From Streptomyces sp. V4I2 (GTDB lineage Bacteria; Actinomycetota; Actinomycetes; Streptomycetales; Streptomycetaceae), in the NCBI RefSeq assembly GCF_030817655.1, contig NZ_JAUSZM010000003.1, positions 9,796,001-9,860,000 on the forward strand: 64,000 nucleotides of DNA. The letters run 5' to 3'. The position numbers were made by a program, and so were the translations under genes. Position 1 is the first letter of the stretch. Each line of letters starts with the position of its first letter. Below are positions 42,685 through 50,868 of this stretch, in pieces. A model generated the notes under the pieces. The model made no database searches. It had not been told where the DNA came from and was given only the letters and a program-made list of their open reading frames with translations.

Positions 42685-44675
42685 ACGCGGACGTCTGGGA
42701 CCCCACGCCGGAGTTCACCGAACACGGCAACATCGCGGCCTTCTGCCGCAGGCACGGCATCGACGGCGGCTACCGCGCACTGCAGGCCAGGTCCGCCGCC
42801 GACCCCCCGTGGTTCTGGGAGCGCGCCCTGCCGGACATCGGCATCGTCTGGCACACACCGCCGACGCGCGTGTGCGACGACACCGGAGGCATCGCCTTCA
42901 CCCGCTGGTTCCCGGGCGGACGCACCAACCTCGTGGACTCCTGTCTCCACCGCCATCTGCGGCAGGGGCGCGGGCAGGCTCCCGCACTGCGCTGGGAACG
43001 GGAGGACGGCAGCAGGGGAGTCCTCTCCTACGACGAGGTCGCCGCCCGCAGCGCCCGGGTGGCGGGCGGACTGCGCGCCCTCGGGGTCGTGGCGGGCGAC
43101 CGGGTGGCCGGGTACCTGCCGCCCGGTCCCGAGGCCTTCGTCCTCCTCTTCGCCTGCGCGCACATCGGCGCCGTGCTGGTGCCGCTGTTCTCCGGCTTCG
43201 GCGCCGAGGCGATCGCCGTACGGCTCGTCGACGCCGGGGCGAAAATCCTGGTCACCGCGGCGGCCGTCACCCGGAACGGACGCCGGCACGACATGCAGAC
43301 GGTGGCCCGTACGGCCCTGGAGAAGGCCACGTGCGTCCGTCGACTCGTCGTCGTTCCCGAGGAGCCGGGCACGCCACGGGACGCCTTGGAGTCATGTTCC
43401 TCCCAAGAAGCCGACGTGTCGCAGTGCGAGCCGGCCGCCCCGTCGGGTCGCACGACGACGACCTGGCACCGGCTCGCCGACGCCGAGCCCGCCGAGACCG
43501 TCTCCCTCCCCGCCGACGCCCCCTTCCTCCTGCTGCACACCTCGGGCACCACCGGCCGCCCCAAGGGCGCGATCCACACCCACGGCGGCTTCCCGGCCCA
43601 GGTCGGCAGCGAGACCCGGTACAACCTCGACCTGCGGCCGCACGACGTGGCGTTCTGGGTCACCGACCCCGGCTGGATCATGTTCCCGCTCGTCGCCGTG
43701 GGCGCCACCCTCGCCGGCGCGAGCGTCCTGGCGTACGAGGGTGCGATCGACCACCCGGACGTCACCCGCCTGTGGCGGCTGCTCGACGACCATCGGGTCA
43801 CCGTCTTCGGCAGCTCGCCCAGCCTGTCCCGCATGCTGATGGGCCGCGACCCGCAACACCCGGCCGCGCCGTCCCGGCTTCGTGTCCTCGCTTCCACCGG
43901 CGAACCGTGGACGGAGGAGGCATGGCGCTGGTACTTCGCCGACTTCGGCGGCAAACGCTGCCCGGTGATCAATATCTGCGGCGGCACCGAGGTCGGCGGA
44001 TCCCTGCTCGCCTCTGCGCCCACCCTGCCCCAGTCGCCGTGCGGCTTCTCGGGCCCCTGCCTGGGCATCGACGCGGCGATCGAGGACGACCAGGGCGCCG
44101 AGCCGCCCGAAGGACAGGTCGGCGAGCTGGTCGTACGGCGTTCCTGGCCGGGCATGACCCGGGGGCTGTGGCGGGCGCGTGAACGCTTCGCCCACACCTA
44201 CTTCGGCCGCAGGCCGGGCCGCTGGTCCCACGGCGACCTCGTCTCGCGGACCGGCGAGGAGTGGTTCGTCCACGGCCGCCTCGACGACGTCATCAAGCTG
44301 GCCGGCAAACGCCTCGGACCCGCCGAGGCCGAGGACGCCGTCGCCGGCGACCCTGCCGTCGCCGAGGCGGCCGCGGTCGGGATACCGCACCCCGTCAAGG
44401 GCGAGGCACTGTGGTGCTTCGCGGTCCCGGCCGCCGGACGCACCCTCGGCGCACCGGAGGCCGAGCGGATCCGCGCACGGGTCGCCGACGCTCTCGGCGC
44501 CGCGTTCCGGCCCGGCCGGGTGGTCGCCGTTCCGGAGCTGCCCAGGACCCGCAACGGCAAGGTGATGCGGCGGCTCATCCGCAGCCTCGTCACCGGCGAG
44601 GCGCCCGGCGACCTGTCCACGCTCGTCAACCCGGCGTGCCTCGACGCGATCCGTACCGCCCTGCAGGACCAGTGA
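42681..44675 (+). CDS. AMP-forming acyl-CoA synthetase (acetoacetyl-CoA synthetase-like)
   Basis: A 664-residue ANL-superfamily ligase. The P-loop is LLLHTSGTTGRPKGAIHTH; NICGGTEVGGSLLAS is the A5 motif, HGDLVSRTGEEWFVHGRLDDVIKLAGKRLGPAEAE the hinge and C-terminal entry, and PRTRNGKVMRRLIRSL contains the catalytic lysine. The long N-terminus with FTRWFPGGRTNLVDSCL is typical of acetyl/acetoacetyl-CoA synthetases. It would activate the acid freed by the hydrolase before thiolytic cleavage. It overlaps the thiolase stop (ATGA). Confidence 0.88.
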   Translation: MNADVWDPTPEFTEHGNIAAFCRRHGIDGGYRALQARSAADPPWFWERALPDIGIVWHTPPTRVCDDTGGIAFTRWFPGGRTNLVDSCLHRHLRQGRGQAPALRWEREDGSRGVLSYDEVAARSARVAGGLRALGVVAGDRVAGYLPPGPEAFVLLFACAHIGAVLVPLFSGFGAEAIAVRLVDAGAKILVTAAAVTRNGRRHDMQTVARTALEKATCVRRLVVVPEEPGTPRDALESCSSQEADVSQCEPAAPSGRTTTTWHRLADAEPAETVSLPADAPFLLLHTSGTTGRPKGAIHTHGGFPAQVGSETRYNLDLRPHDVAFWVTDPGWIMFPLVAVGATLAGASVLAYEGAIDHPDVTRLWRLLDDHRVTVFGSSPSLSRMLMGRDPQHPAAPSRLRVLASTGEPWTEEAWRWYFADFGGKRCPVINICGGTEVGGSLLASAPTLPQSPCGFSGPCLGIDAAIEDDQGAEPPEGQVGELVVRRSWPGMTRGLWRARERFAHTYFGRRPGRWSHGDLVSRTGEEWFVHGRLDDVIKLAGKRLGPAEAEDAVAGDPAVAEAAAVGIPHPVKGEALWCFAVPAAGRTLGAPEAERIRARVADALGAAFRPGRVVAVPELPRTRNGKVMRRLIRSLVTGEAPGDLSTLVNPACLDAIRTALQDQ

Positions 44676-44710
44676 CAGCGGGCAACCCGCCCACGGACCA
44701 AGGGAGTTCC

Positions 44711-45589
44711 ATGCCGACGATCGACATCCTCCTGCCCGGCTTCGCCATCGACACCGACCAGGGCTATCCCGCCTTCTGCGGGGTGTTCCTGGTGCGCGGC
44801 CCGGACGCCGCCGGACGGGACCGGAACATCCTGGTCGACGCCGCCCACGTCGGCCGCCGCCCCTTCCTGTGGAACGCGCTCGCCGTACACGGCCTCGACG
44901 CCGAGGACATCGACACCGTCGTCCTCACCCACGCCCACTGGGACCACGTCCAGAACATCGACCTGTTCCCGCAGGCCACCCTGGTCCTCCACCCCGACGA
45001 GCGCCGGTACGCGCACACCCCGCACGCCAACGACTGGGCCACGCCCGCCTGGACGGGGCTGCTCCTCGAACAACTCCCCGTCCGCGAGGTCACGGACGGG
45101 GAGGAGATCATCCCGGGAGTGGACGTCATCGCACTTCCCGGCCACTCGCCCGGCAGCATCGGCGTGACCGTGCAGACCGAGCGGGGACGGGCCACCATCA
45201 CCGGCGACGCCCTGCACTTCGCGTACGTCGCCCGCACCAAACGCAACCCCCTGGTCTTCTGGGACGCCGACCAGGCCGCCCGCAGTATCGAGCGGGTCCT
45301 GACCGTGTCCGACGTCATCTACCCGGGCCACGACCGGCCGTTCCGGCTCACCTCGGACGACGACATCGACTACCTGGAACCCTTCGCGCTCACCCTGACC
45401 GGACTGCGGCCCCAGACCCGAGGACTCCGCTTCGCCGACGCCTCGTCACGGCCGCTGTGGGTCATGCCGGGAGTCCAGGAGCAGCGCCCGCGCTACGAGA
45501 AGAACGCCGACGAGATCCAACGTCGCATCAGCCGGGTGCCGAAGGTGGTGCGCCCGGTTCCGCGACAAGCCGGGCCAGCGAAGGACTGA
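44711..45589 (+). CDS. metallo-beta-lactamase-fold hydrolase (lactonase-like)
   Basis: A 292-residue MBL protein with the zinc motif THAHWDH (HxHxDH), the distal histidine in LPGHSPGS, GDALHF and YPGHDRPF. This layout resembles quorum-quenching-type lactonases and other small-ester hydrolases. A GGGAG site (44702-44706) precedes the ATG. It ends the five-gene operon, and its last 62 bp overlap, tail to tail, the thioesterase gene of the biosynthetic cluster. It may open a lactone in the degraded compound. Confidence 0.85.
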   Translation: MPTIDILLPGFAIDTDQGYPAFCGVFLVRGPDAAGRDRNILVDAAHVGRRPFLWNALAVHGLDAEDIDTVVLTHAHWDHVQNIDLFPQATLVLHPDERRYAHTPHANDWATPAWTGLLLEQLPVREVTDGEEIIPGVDVIALPGHSPGSIGVTVQTERGRATITGDALHFAYVARTKRNPLVFWDADQAARSIERVLTVSDVIYPGHDRPFRLTSDDDIDYLEPFALTLTGLRPQTRGLRFADASSRPLWVMPGVQEQRPRYEKNADEIQRRISRVPKVVRPVPRQAGPAKD

Positions 45590-46334
45590 GCCGGTCGAAG
45601 AACGGGTCGGGCGCCTGGCGTGGGAAGAAGTGACCGCCGGGGACGGTCGTCAAGCGGAAGCTGTTTGCGTACCGCCCCCAGGCCCGCATCGCGTCCGGGG
45701 CCACGAGCGGGTCGTCGGCGCCCGCGAAGGCCTCGACATGGAGCGGCAGCCGGGCCTCCTCGTCGTCCGGGTCCGGGAGCCCGGCGCGCCGGTGGGTCGC
45801 GCAGATGCGCAGGTCGTCGCGGAGGATGGGCAGCAACACCCGCAGCCAGTCGTCCCGTCCGAGGAACTGCGGACTCAGACCGCCGAAGTCCACCAGCAGA
45901 CGGGCCAGTTCACGGTCGTCGTACCGGTCGGCCGACGGCAGTGTCGACGACACGTGCGGCGCCGCGTACGCCCCGAGGAACAAGGCCTCGGGAGGGCGGC
46001 CCCCCTCCCGCAGCCGGGCCGCCGTCAGCGCGAAGGCCACCATCGCGCCCATGCTGTGGCCGTAGGCGGCCCAGGGCCCCTCGTCGAGCCGGGGCCCGAG
46101 CTCGCGCCCGAGAGCCTCGACGGCCTCGCCCGCGTCCTGGAAGCGGGGCTCGCGGTAGCGTGCCTCGCGGCCCGGCAACTGCACCGGCAGGACGTCGACG
46201 TCTGACGGCAGGCGCCCGGGCCACGCGTTGTAGAACGAGGCGCCGCCGCCCGCGTGATGGAAGCAGAACAGCCTGAGCCGGGCGTCCTCGCGGGGCGCCC
46301 GGCCGAGGCAGGACACCGCGGCCGTGGTGGTCAT
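45528..46334 (-). CDS. type II thioesterase of the polyketide cluster
   Basis: A 268-residue GrsT/RifR-type alpha/beta hydrolase: FCFHHAGGGASFYNAWPGRL, PVQLPGREARYREPRF, the nucleophile serine in YGHSMGAMVAF, and the histidine in VPGGHFFPRQ. Such enzymes free stalled or wrongly primed acyl groups from ACPs. The ATG at 46334 overlaps the stop of the upstream hydrolase gene (ATGA), so it is the last gene of the coupled operon that starts with the acyl-AMP ligase. Confidence 0.93.
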   Translation of the reverse strand: MTTTAAVSCLGRAPREDARLRLFCFHHAGGGASFYNAWPGRLPSDVDVLPVQLPGREARYREPRFQDAGEAVEALGRELGPRLDEGPWAAYGHSMGAMVAFALTAARLREGGRPPEALFLGAYAAPHVSSTLPSADRYDDRELARLLVDFGGLSPQFLGRDDWLRVLLPILRDDLRICATHRRAGLPDPDDEEARLPLHVEAFAGADDPLVAPDAMRAWGRYANSFRLTTVPGGHFFPRQAPDPFFDRLSPSLARLVAEPGAPPSAPG

Positions 46335-47440
46335 GCAGGGGCTCCGGCCGACGTACCGGCGAGGCGGCGGCGGGCGCGCAGGACCCGTACCCGGGCCGAG
46401 GCGGCCCGGCGTACGCCGTTCGCCGTGCCGGCCATGCGCAGCGCCTGCGACAGCAGCCAGAGCCGGGTCTCGGCCGCCTGCTCGGGCCGGGTGCCGAGGG
46501 CGTCGTTCTCCACCAGGCGCAGGTGCGGAACGGTCCGCTCCAGCAACCGGACGTCGGACGGCGGCGCGACCTCGTCGTCGCGGCTCGCGGCGTACGCGAC
46601 CGAGGTACGCAGCCGGGCGAGCTCCGCCTCGTCCACGCCCCAGTCGGCGAGGGCGGCCGGGAGCCGGTCCACCGGCGTCCGCATCACATGCGACAGGGTC
46701 TGCGTCATCAGGCAAGGCAGCAGCGGGTGGTGGGCGGCGCGGAGGAAGACGTCGCGCACCGGGGCCCCGGCGATGGCCAGTCCCCGGATGCGGTCGTCCT
46801 CCAGCGCGTGCCGCAGGGCGAGGTGCCCGCCGAAGCTCAGGCCCACGACACAGGTGCGGGAGGCGTCGGCGGCACGGCCGAGCAGGTCGACGAGATGGAT
46901 GAGCATGCGCGTGCTGTCCGTCCCGTAGGTGAGGGTGTTCTCGCCGACGCCGGGCAGTTCCGTGACCACGACGGCCGCGCCGAGCCGGTCGGCTCCGGCG
47001 AGCACCGGGGCCCACTGCTCCTTCGTACTGGTGACGCCGCCCAGGACGAGGATGAGCGGGAGCCTGTTGCGCTGGGACAGCCCGGCGGCCCAGCAGGCGA
47101 AGCCCGCCCCGTCGAAGGGCAGATCGAGCCGGGAGATGCCGCGGACTCGTTTGCGCCAGCGGTCGAAGGCCTCCACCCCGCCGTTCTGTGCCGCCTGCCG
47201 GGCGGGCCCGTCGACGTACGGGAAGCGGGCCATCGTGTAGGAGCGGACCGCGTCCAGATCGCGGCCGCGTGCCTCGGCCGCCTTGGCGAGCGACGACCAC
47301 TCGCGGGTCCAGCCGCCGGGATCCTCGTCCTCGGCGCTCTCACTGACGTTCCGCAGCACCCGGTGGACGACATCCGCGGGGATGCCCTGGGCGTACGCGT
47401 GGGGGAGGGCGAACCTCCGCAACTCGGTCATGGGGATCAT
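46331..47440 (-). CDS. alpha/beta hydrolase of the polyketide cluster (FrsA-like with helical cap)
   Basis: A 369-residue hydrolase. The first ~120 residues are a helical cap; the core begins LPLILVLGGVTSTKEQWAPV, with the elbow CVVGLSFGGHLALR and an acid/histidine pair expected in DDEVAPPSD and the C-terminal region. It is distantly related to the two larger hydrolases at 38882 and 59917. In some tetronate pathways an alpha/beta hydrolase acts on the acylated ring after an acyltransferase; no such acyltransferase is seen here, so release, cyclisation or proofreading are alternatives. It is coupled on both sides by ATGA overlaps. Confidence 0.78.
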   Translation of the reverse strand: MIPMTELRRFALPHAYAQGIPADVVHRVLRNVSESAEDEDPGGWTREWSSLAKAAEARGRDLDAVRSYTMARFPYVDGPARQAAQNGGVEAFDRWRKRVRGISRLDLPFDGAGFACWAAGLSQRNRLPLILVLGGVTSTKEQWAPVLAGADRLGAAVVVTELPGVGENTLTYGTDSTRMLIHLVDLLGRAADASRTCVVGLSFGGHLALRHALEDDRIRGLAIAGAPVRDVFLRAAHHPLLPCLMTQTLSHVMRTPVDRLPAALADWGVDEAELARLRTSVAYAASRDDEVAPPSDVRLLERTVPHLRLVENDALGTRPEQAAETRLWLLSQALRMAGTANGVRRAASARVRVLRARRRLAGTSAGAPA

Positions 47441-47682
47441 CGGGCCGTTCCCTTCTCTTCGAAGACGCGGGCCTCTTCCGGGACAACGGACGCGCCGTCG
47501 GCCTTCGGCCCGTCCCCACCGCCGGTGACGAGGCGGGCGAGGCCGGCCCGCATCCGCCTGCCGAGGCCGGGGGAGAGGACGATGTCCAGCCGGGTGTCGA
47601 GGAACAGGGCGTGGAAGTGCAGGCAGGCCTCGGGTTCGGCGGATACGGATACGGACGCGGGATCGGCCTGGGGCGTGGTCAC
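47437..47682 (-). CDS. 81-residue protein of unknown function in the polyketide operon
   Basis: I do not recognise this protein. It has 81 residues with a central segment ACLHFHALFLDTRLDIVLSP and a basic GLGRRMRAGLARLV, between low-complexity ends. It has no signal peptide, cysteine pair or carrier-protein serine motif. The GTG at 47682 overlaps the ACP stop (GTGA) and its own stop overlaps the hydrolase start (ATGA), so it is locked into the operon, which is good evidence that it is a real gene. It may be a small accessory or docking protein. Confidence 0.65.
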   Translation of the reverse strand: MTTPQADPASVSVSAEPEACLHFHALFLDTRLDIVLSPGLGRRMRAGLARLVTGGGDGPKADGASVVPEEARVFEEKGTAR

Positions 47683-47918
47683 CGGCCCATCACCACCTCG
47701 TACATCTGGCGGAACGTCCGGGTCTCCAGCAGGTCGACCACCGGGATGGGCCGGCCGACGAGGTTCTCCACGACGGTCACCAGCCGCAGCAGGAGCACCG
47801 AGTCCCAGTCGGGGAAGTCGTCCAGGGGCCGGTCGAGGTCCTCGGGCCGGATGGGCAGGCCGAGTTCCTCCTCCAGGAGGGTGCGGAACTCTTCGGCGTC
47901 GGCGAGGGCGGTGGTCAT
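47679..47918 (-). CDS. discrete acyl carrier protein paired with the FkbH-like enzyme
   Basis: A 79-residue ACP. The phosphopantetheine site is S40 in PDWDSVLLLRLV, followed by VENLVGRPIPVVDLLETRTF. This form, with WDS instead of LDS, is typical of ACPs that receive glyceryl units from FkbH-type proteins. It overlaps the FkbH gene (ATGA) and would carry the glyceryl thioester to the KAS III-like enzyme. Confidence 0.9.
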   Translation of the reverse strand: MTTALADAEEFRTLLEEELGLPIRPEDLDRPLDDFPDWDSVLLLRLVTVVENLVGRPIPVVDLLETRTFRQMYEVVMGR

Positions 47919-49849
47919 GTGGGGTCTCCGTCGAACGGCCCGAATGCGGCCTGCAGCCGCAGATGGGCGGGGGCGGGGGCGATGTCGACGAGGTCGTGCC
48001 GGAAGGCGACGGCGTCGGGATGGTCCGGGTCGGTGCCGGTGACGGCGAAGCCGTGTTCGGCGTAGAACGGGGCGAAGGCGGAGTTGCGGGGCGAGGGCAC
48101 GAAGCGGCCCGTCACGGCGCTCGCGCCGGTGTCCCGGGCGAACTCCAGCACCGCCGCCACGCAGGCGCTTTCGATGCCCCGGGAGAACACCCGGCAGCTG
48201 AGGACGAAGTTGTCGATGCGCAGCACTTCTTTGTCGCGCCGCAGGAACAGGGCGCCAACCAGGCCGTGATCGCCGAACCGGTCACGCGCCCGCACCGCCA
48301 GCACGTACCCTCCGGGACGCTCCATCCGCTCTGCCACCTGGGGGACCTGAAGGCGTTCGGTGGCCAGGTGGAACTGGTTGGTGCGCAGCGTCAGCTGGGA
48401 GACCCGGGCGAGCTCCGACTCCTCGGGCGGGCGCAGGGCGACCTCGAGTCCGAGTCCTTCGAGATAGTCCTGGTAGGAGCCGAAGTCCTCGCGGAACTCC
48501 TGCCGCAGGGCCTCGGTGCGGTAGCGGCCGGCCCGCTCCAGGTCGGCCTCGGTGAGCTCGAACAGGTCGAACCAGCCGTCGGCGAGCAGCGCCGAGGGGT
48601 GCAGGGCGGGCTCGTCGTCCACCCTCACCACGGCGACCTCGGGCACCTGCTCGGCGACCAGCCCGCACTCGAAGAGGCTGTCGTCGACGAAGACGAAGCT
48701 GTCCAGGCCGAGCCCGAGCCGGTCGGCGATGTCGCGGAGATTGTCGTGCTTGGCCTTCCAGTTGGCGTTGACGCGGACGAAGTCGCCCTCGCGCAGCACC
48801 ATGGCCGGATGGGTGCGCAGCGTCTCGCGCACCGTGTCCGTGTCGTTCTTGCTGCTGACCGCCAGCAGCACGCCCTGCGCGCCGAGTTGCCCGATCACCC
48901 GCTGGAACTCCTGGAAGGCCTCGCCTCTGAGACCGGCGCCGAGTTCGACGCCGCCGGCTCCGTCCTCGCCGAGGACCCCGCCCCACAGCGTCCCGTCCAG
49001 ATCCAGCACCAGGCACTTGCGGGTGCGGCCCAGGCGGGCGCGGACGACGTGGGCGGCTTCCCGGGCGTAGGCGGCGAGCAGCGCGTCGGACAGCCGGGCC
49101 CGGGCGTACTGCGCGGTGCGGGGATCCCACGCGGGAACTCCTTCGGCCAGCAGCGGATCGAGGTCCACGGTGACCACGGAGGGGTGCTGCTCGGCGAGGG
49201 ACAGCAGCCCGCGGTTGAAGTCCCGCCACACGGCGCCGAGCCGGGCGCGGGAACGCAGGTCGACCAGCTGGTGGGTGTGACGGCGGTGCAGGGGAACGGT
49301 GTTGAGGACGAGCAGGCCCCGCCCGGCCTCCTGGTGGGTGCGCACGGCACCGGCGACGAGCGAGAGCCGGGCCCGTGCCGCGGCCTCGACGTCCTCGACC
49401 CGCCAGGGCACGGTGACGTCGTCGAACACCATGTGCGCGTCGAGCAGGCAGAGCGTGAGCTGGGGCTGGTCGTCGCCGGCCGCCGCGGGCCGCATCAGAT
49501 CCTGCAGATACGAGCCGTACGGCGCGACCTTCGCCTCCAACAGCATTCCGTGGCGGGCCAGTTCCGCGGTCAGGGGGGCGACCACCGGGGCCACCGTGGA
49601 GTGGCCGGTGACGGCGACGGTGACCACCGGCACGTCGGCGTGGCGGCACACCTCCTTGGGGTCGAGCCGGGCCAGCAGCTGGCCGGCGGCCGGCAGGTCG
49701 GTTGCGGGCATGCGCGCCAGCAGGGCCGGTACGCGGGTGTACTCGGCGGCGAGCGTGCCCGCCCGACGCAGGGCGCGCAGGGCGCCGAGAGCCTGCGCGT
49801 CGTGCCAGGCGCCGGACGCACCGAGCGTGTGGTTCTCGGTCTTGGTCAT
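47915..49849 (-). CDS. FkbH-like glyceryl-ACP synthase (HAD superfamily)
   Basis: A 644-residue FkbH-domain protein. The HAD phosphotransfer motif KCLVLDLDGTLWGGVLGEDG is near residue 280, with SSKNDTDTV and FVFVDDSLFECGLV as later HAD motifs. The N-terminal ~270 residues form the FkbH-specific acyl-transfer region, and the C-terminal ~150 are GNAT-like (LRIDNFVLSCRVFSRGIESA). Such enzymes dephosphorylate 1,3-bisphosphoglycerate and load D-glycerate onto an ACP, for tetronates or methoxymalonate. No O-methyltransferase or dehydrogenase pair for methoxymalonyl-ACP is present, so direct use of the glyceryl unit is favoured. It overlaps both neighbours (ATGA). Confidence 0.9.
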   Translation of the reverse strand: MTKTENHTLGASGAWHDAQALGALRALRRAGTLAAEYTRVPALLARMPATDLPAAGQLLARLDPKEVCRHADVPVVTVAVTGHSTVAPVVAPLTAELARHGMLLEAKVAPYGSYLQDLMRPAAAGDDQPQLTLCLLDAHMVFDDVTVPWRVEDVEAAARARLSLVAGAVRTHQEAGRGLLVLNTVPLHRRHTHQLVDLRSRARLGAVWRDFNRGLLSLAEQHPSVVTVDLDPLLAEGVPAWDPRTAQYARARLSDALLAAYAREAAHVVRARLGRTRKCLVLDLDGTLWGGVLGEDGAGGVELGAGLRGEAFQEFQRVIGQLGAQGVLLAVSSKNDTDTVRETLRTHPAMVLREGDFVRVNANWKAKHDNLRDIADRLGLGLDSFVFVDDSLFECGLVAEQVPEVAVVRVDDEPALHPSALLADGWFDLFELTEADLERAGRYRTEALRQEFREDFGSYQDYLEGLGLEVALRPPEESELARVSQLTLRTNQFHLATERLQVPQVAERMERPGGYVLAVRARDRFGDHGLVGALFLRRDKEVLRIDNFVLSCRVFSRGIESACVAAVLEFARDTGASAVTGRFVPSPRNSAFAPFYAEHGFAVTGTDPDHPDAVAFRHDLVDIAPAPAHLRLQAAFGPFDGDPT

Positions 49850-50868
49850 GACCGCTCCAGCGCGATACCGGACTTGATCCACTTGCTGGACTCGATGGCG
49901 ACCGCGATCGCGCGCCCGGGACCGTCCCACTGCCGCAGCAGCTCGGCGAGCTGGAGGAACGGCAGGGCGTTGCCGTTGTTGCCGACGGTGCGCACCACGT
50001 TGACGCGGCGGGCGTCCGGGGCGGGCATGCCCGCGGAGATACGGTCGCTCATCCGGCCGGAGAGCTGCGGGGGCAGCAGGAAGTCCACCGCGCCGGCGCC
50101 CCAGCCGAGGTCGTCCAGCAGCTCCCAGAACATCTGCCCGGCCATGACCGGCACCGCCTCCTCGATCGCCTTGTAGTCCTCGAAGACCGCCGTGCGGTCG
50201 CTGTGCCGGTCGCCGAGCCCGAACCAGTCGATGACCTGGCCGGGTGCCCGGCCCAGGCCCACCAGCCGGTTGAGCACCTGCCGGATCTCGATGCCCTCGC
50301 CCATGGCCTCGGTGCTGAGCACGGCCGCCCCGGCCCCGTCGCCGAACAGCACGTAGTTGACGAGTTCGGCGGAGGTACGGCTGCCCGGGTCGAAGTCCGT
50401 CTCCAGATGCTTGGCGCACACGTCGCCGCCGATCACCAGCACGGTGGCGCAGCGCCCGGCCAGCAGCAGGGTGCGGGCCACGTCCAGGGCCTGTACGGCA
50501 CCGGCGCAGCCGGACTGGAGCTGGTAGGTGGGCACGTTGTCGATGCCGAGCCGGTCCGCGACCAGGTTCACCGTGGCGGGCATCAGATGGTCCGGGGTGG
50601 CGGTGCCCATGACGATGCCGTCAACGTCGCCAGGCTCCAGGCCGGCCTCCGCCAGCGCCCGGTCGGCGGCGGTCGTCGCGATGTCGGCCAGGCTGTGCCG
50701 GACCTGGCCGGTCGCCAGGTCGACGGCGAAGTACCGGCTGGTGTTGCCGATGAACATCTCGGCCCAGGTCTCGTCGACGCCGACGAGCTTGGCCAGGGTC
50801 GCGTTGTCCACCGGGTCGCCGGGCAGGCAGGTGCCGACCGAGGCCAGGTACGCGGTGGGAGGCGCCAT
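49846..50868 (-). CDS. KAS III-like ketosynthase/acyltransferase lacking the HQAN histidine
   Basis: A 340-residue thiolase-fold enzyme of the FabH type. The acyl-accepting cysteine is C121 in YQLQSGCAGAVQALDVA. At the place of the usual PHQAN the sequence is LLPPQLSGRM, so proline 267 replaces the catalytic histidine; an asparagine is kept in VGNNGNALPF (297/298). A FabH-like enzyme joins glyceryl-ACP and a beta-ketoacyl-ACP in tetronate assembly, and its place between FkbH and the PKS fits that job. The PKS stop and this ATG share one base (TGATG), and its own stop overlaps the FkbH start (ATGA). Confidence 0.85.
   Translation of the reverse strand: MAPPTAYLASVGTCLPGDPVDNATLAKLVGVDETWAEMFIGNTSRYFAVDLATGQVRHSLADIATTAADRALAEAGLEPGDVDGIVMGTATPDHLMPATVNLVADRLGIDNVPTYQLQSGCAGAVQALDVARTLLLAGRCATVLVIGGDVCAKHLETDFDPGSRTSAELVNYVLFGDGAGAAVLSTEAMGEGIEIRQVLNRLVGLGRAPGQVIDWFGLGDRHSDRTAVFEDYKAIEEAVPVMAGQMFWELLDDLGWGAGAVDFLLPPQLSGRMSDRISAGMPAPDARRVNVVRTVGNNGNALPFLQLAELLRQWDGPGRAIAVAIESSKWIKSGIALERS

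Noticed and set aside
46523..50176. A 1217-residue plus-strand open frame opposite the FkbH, ACP and KAS III genes
   Set aside because: It crosses several real minus-strand genes and has no recognisable motif.
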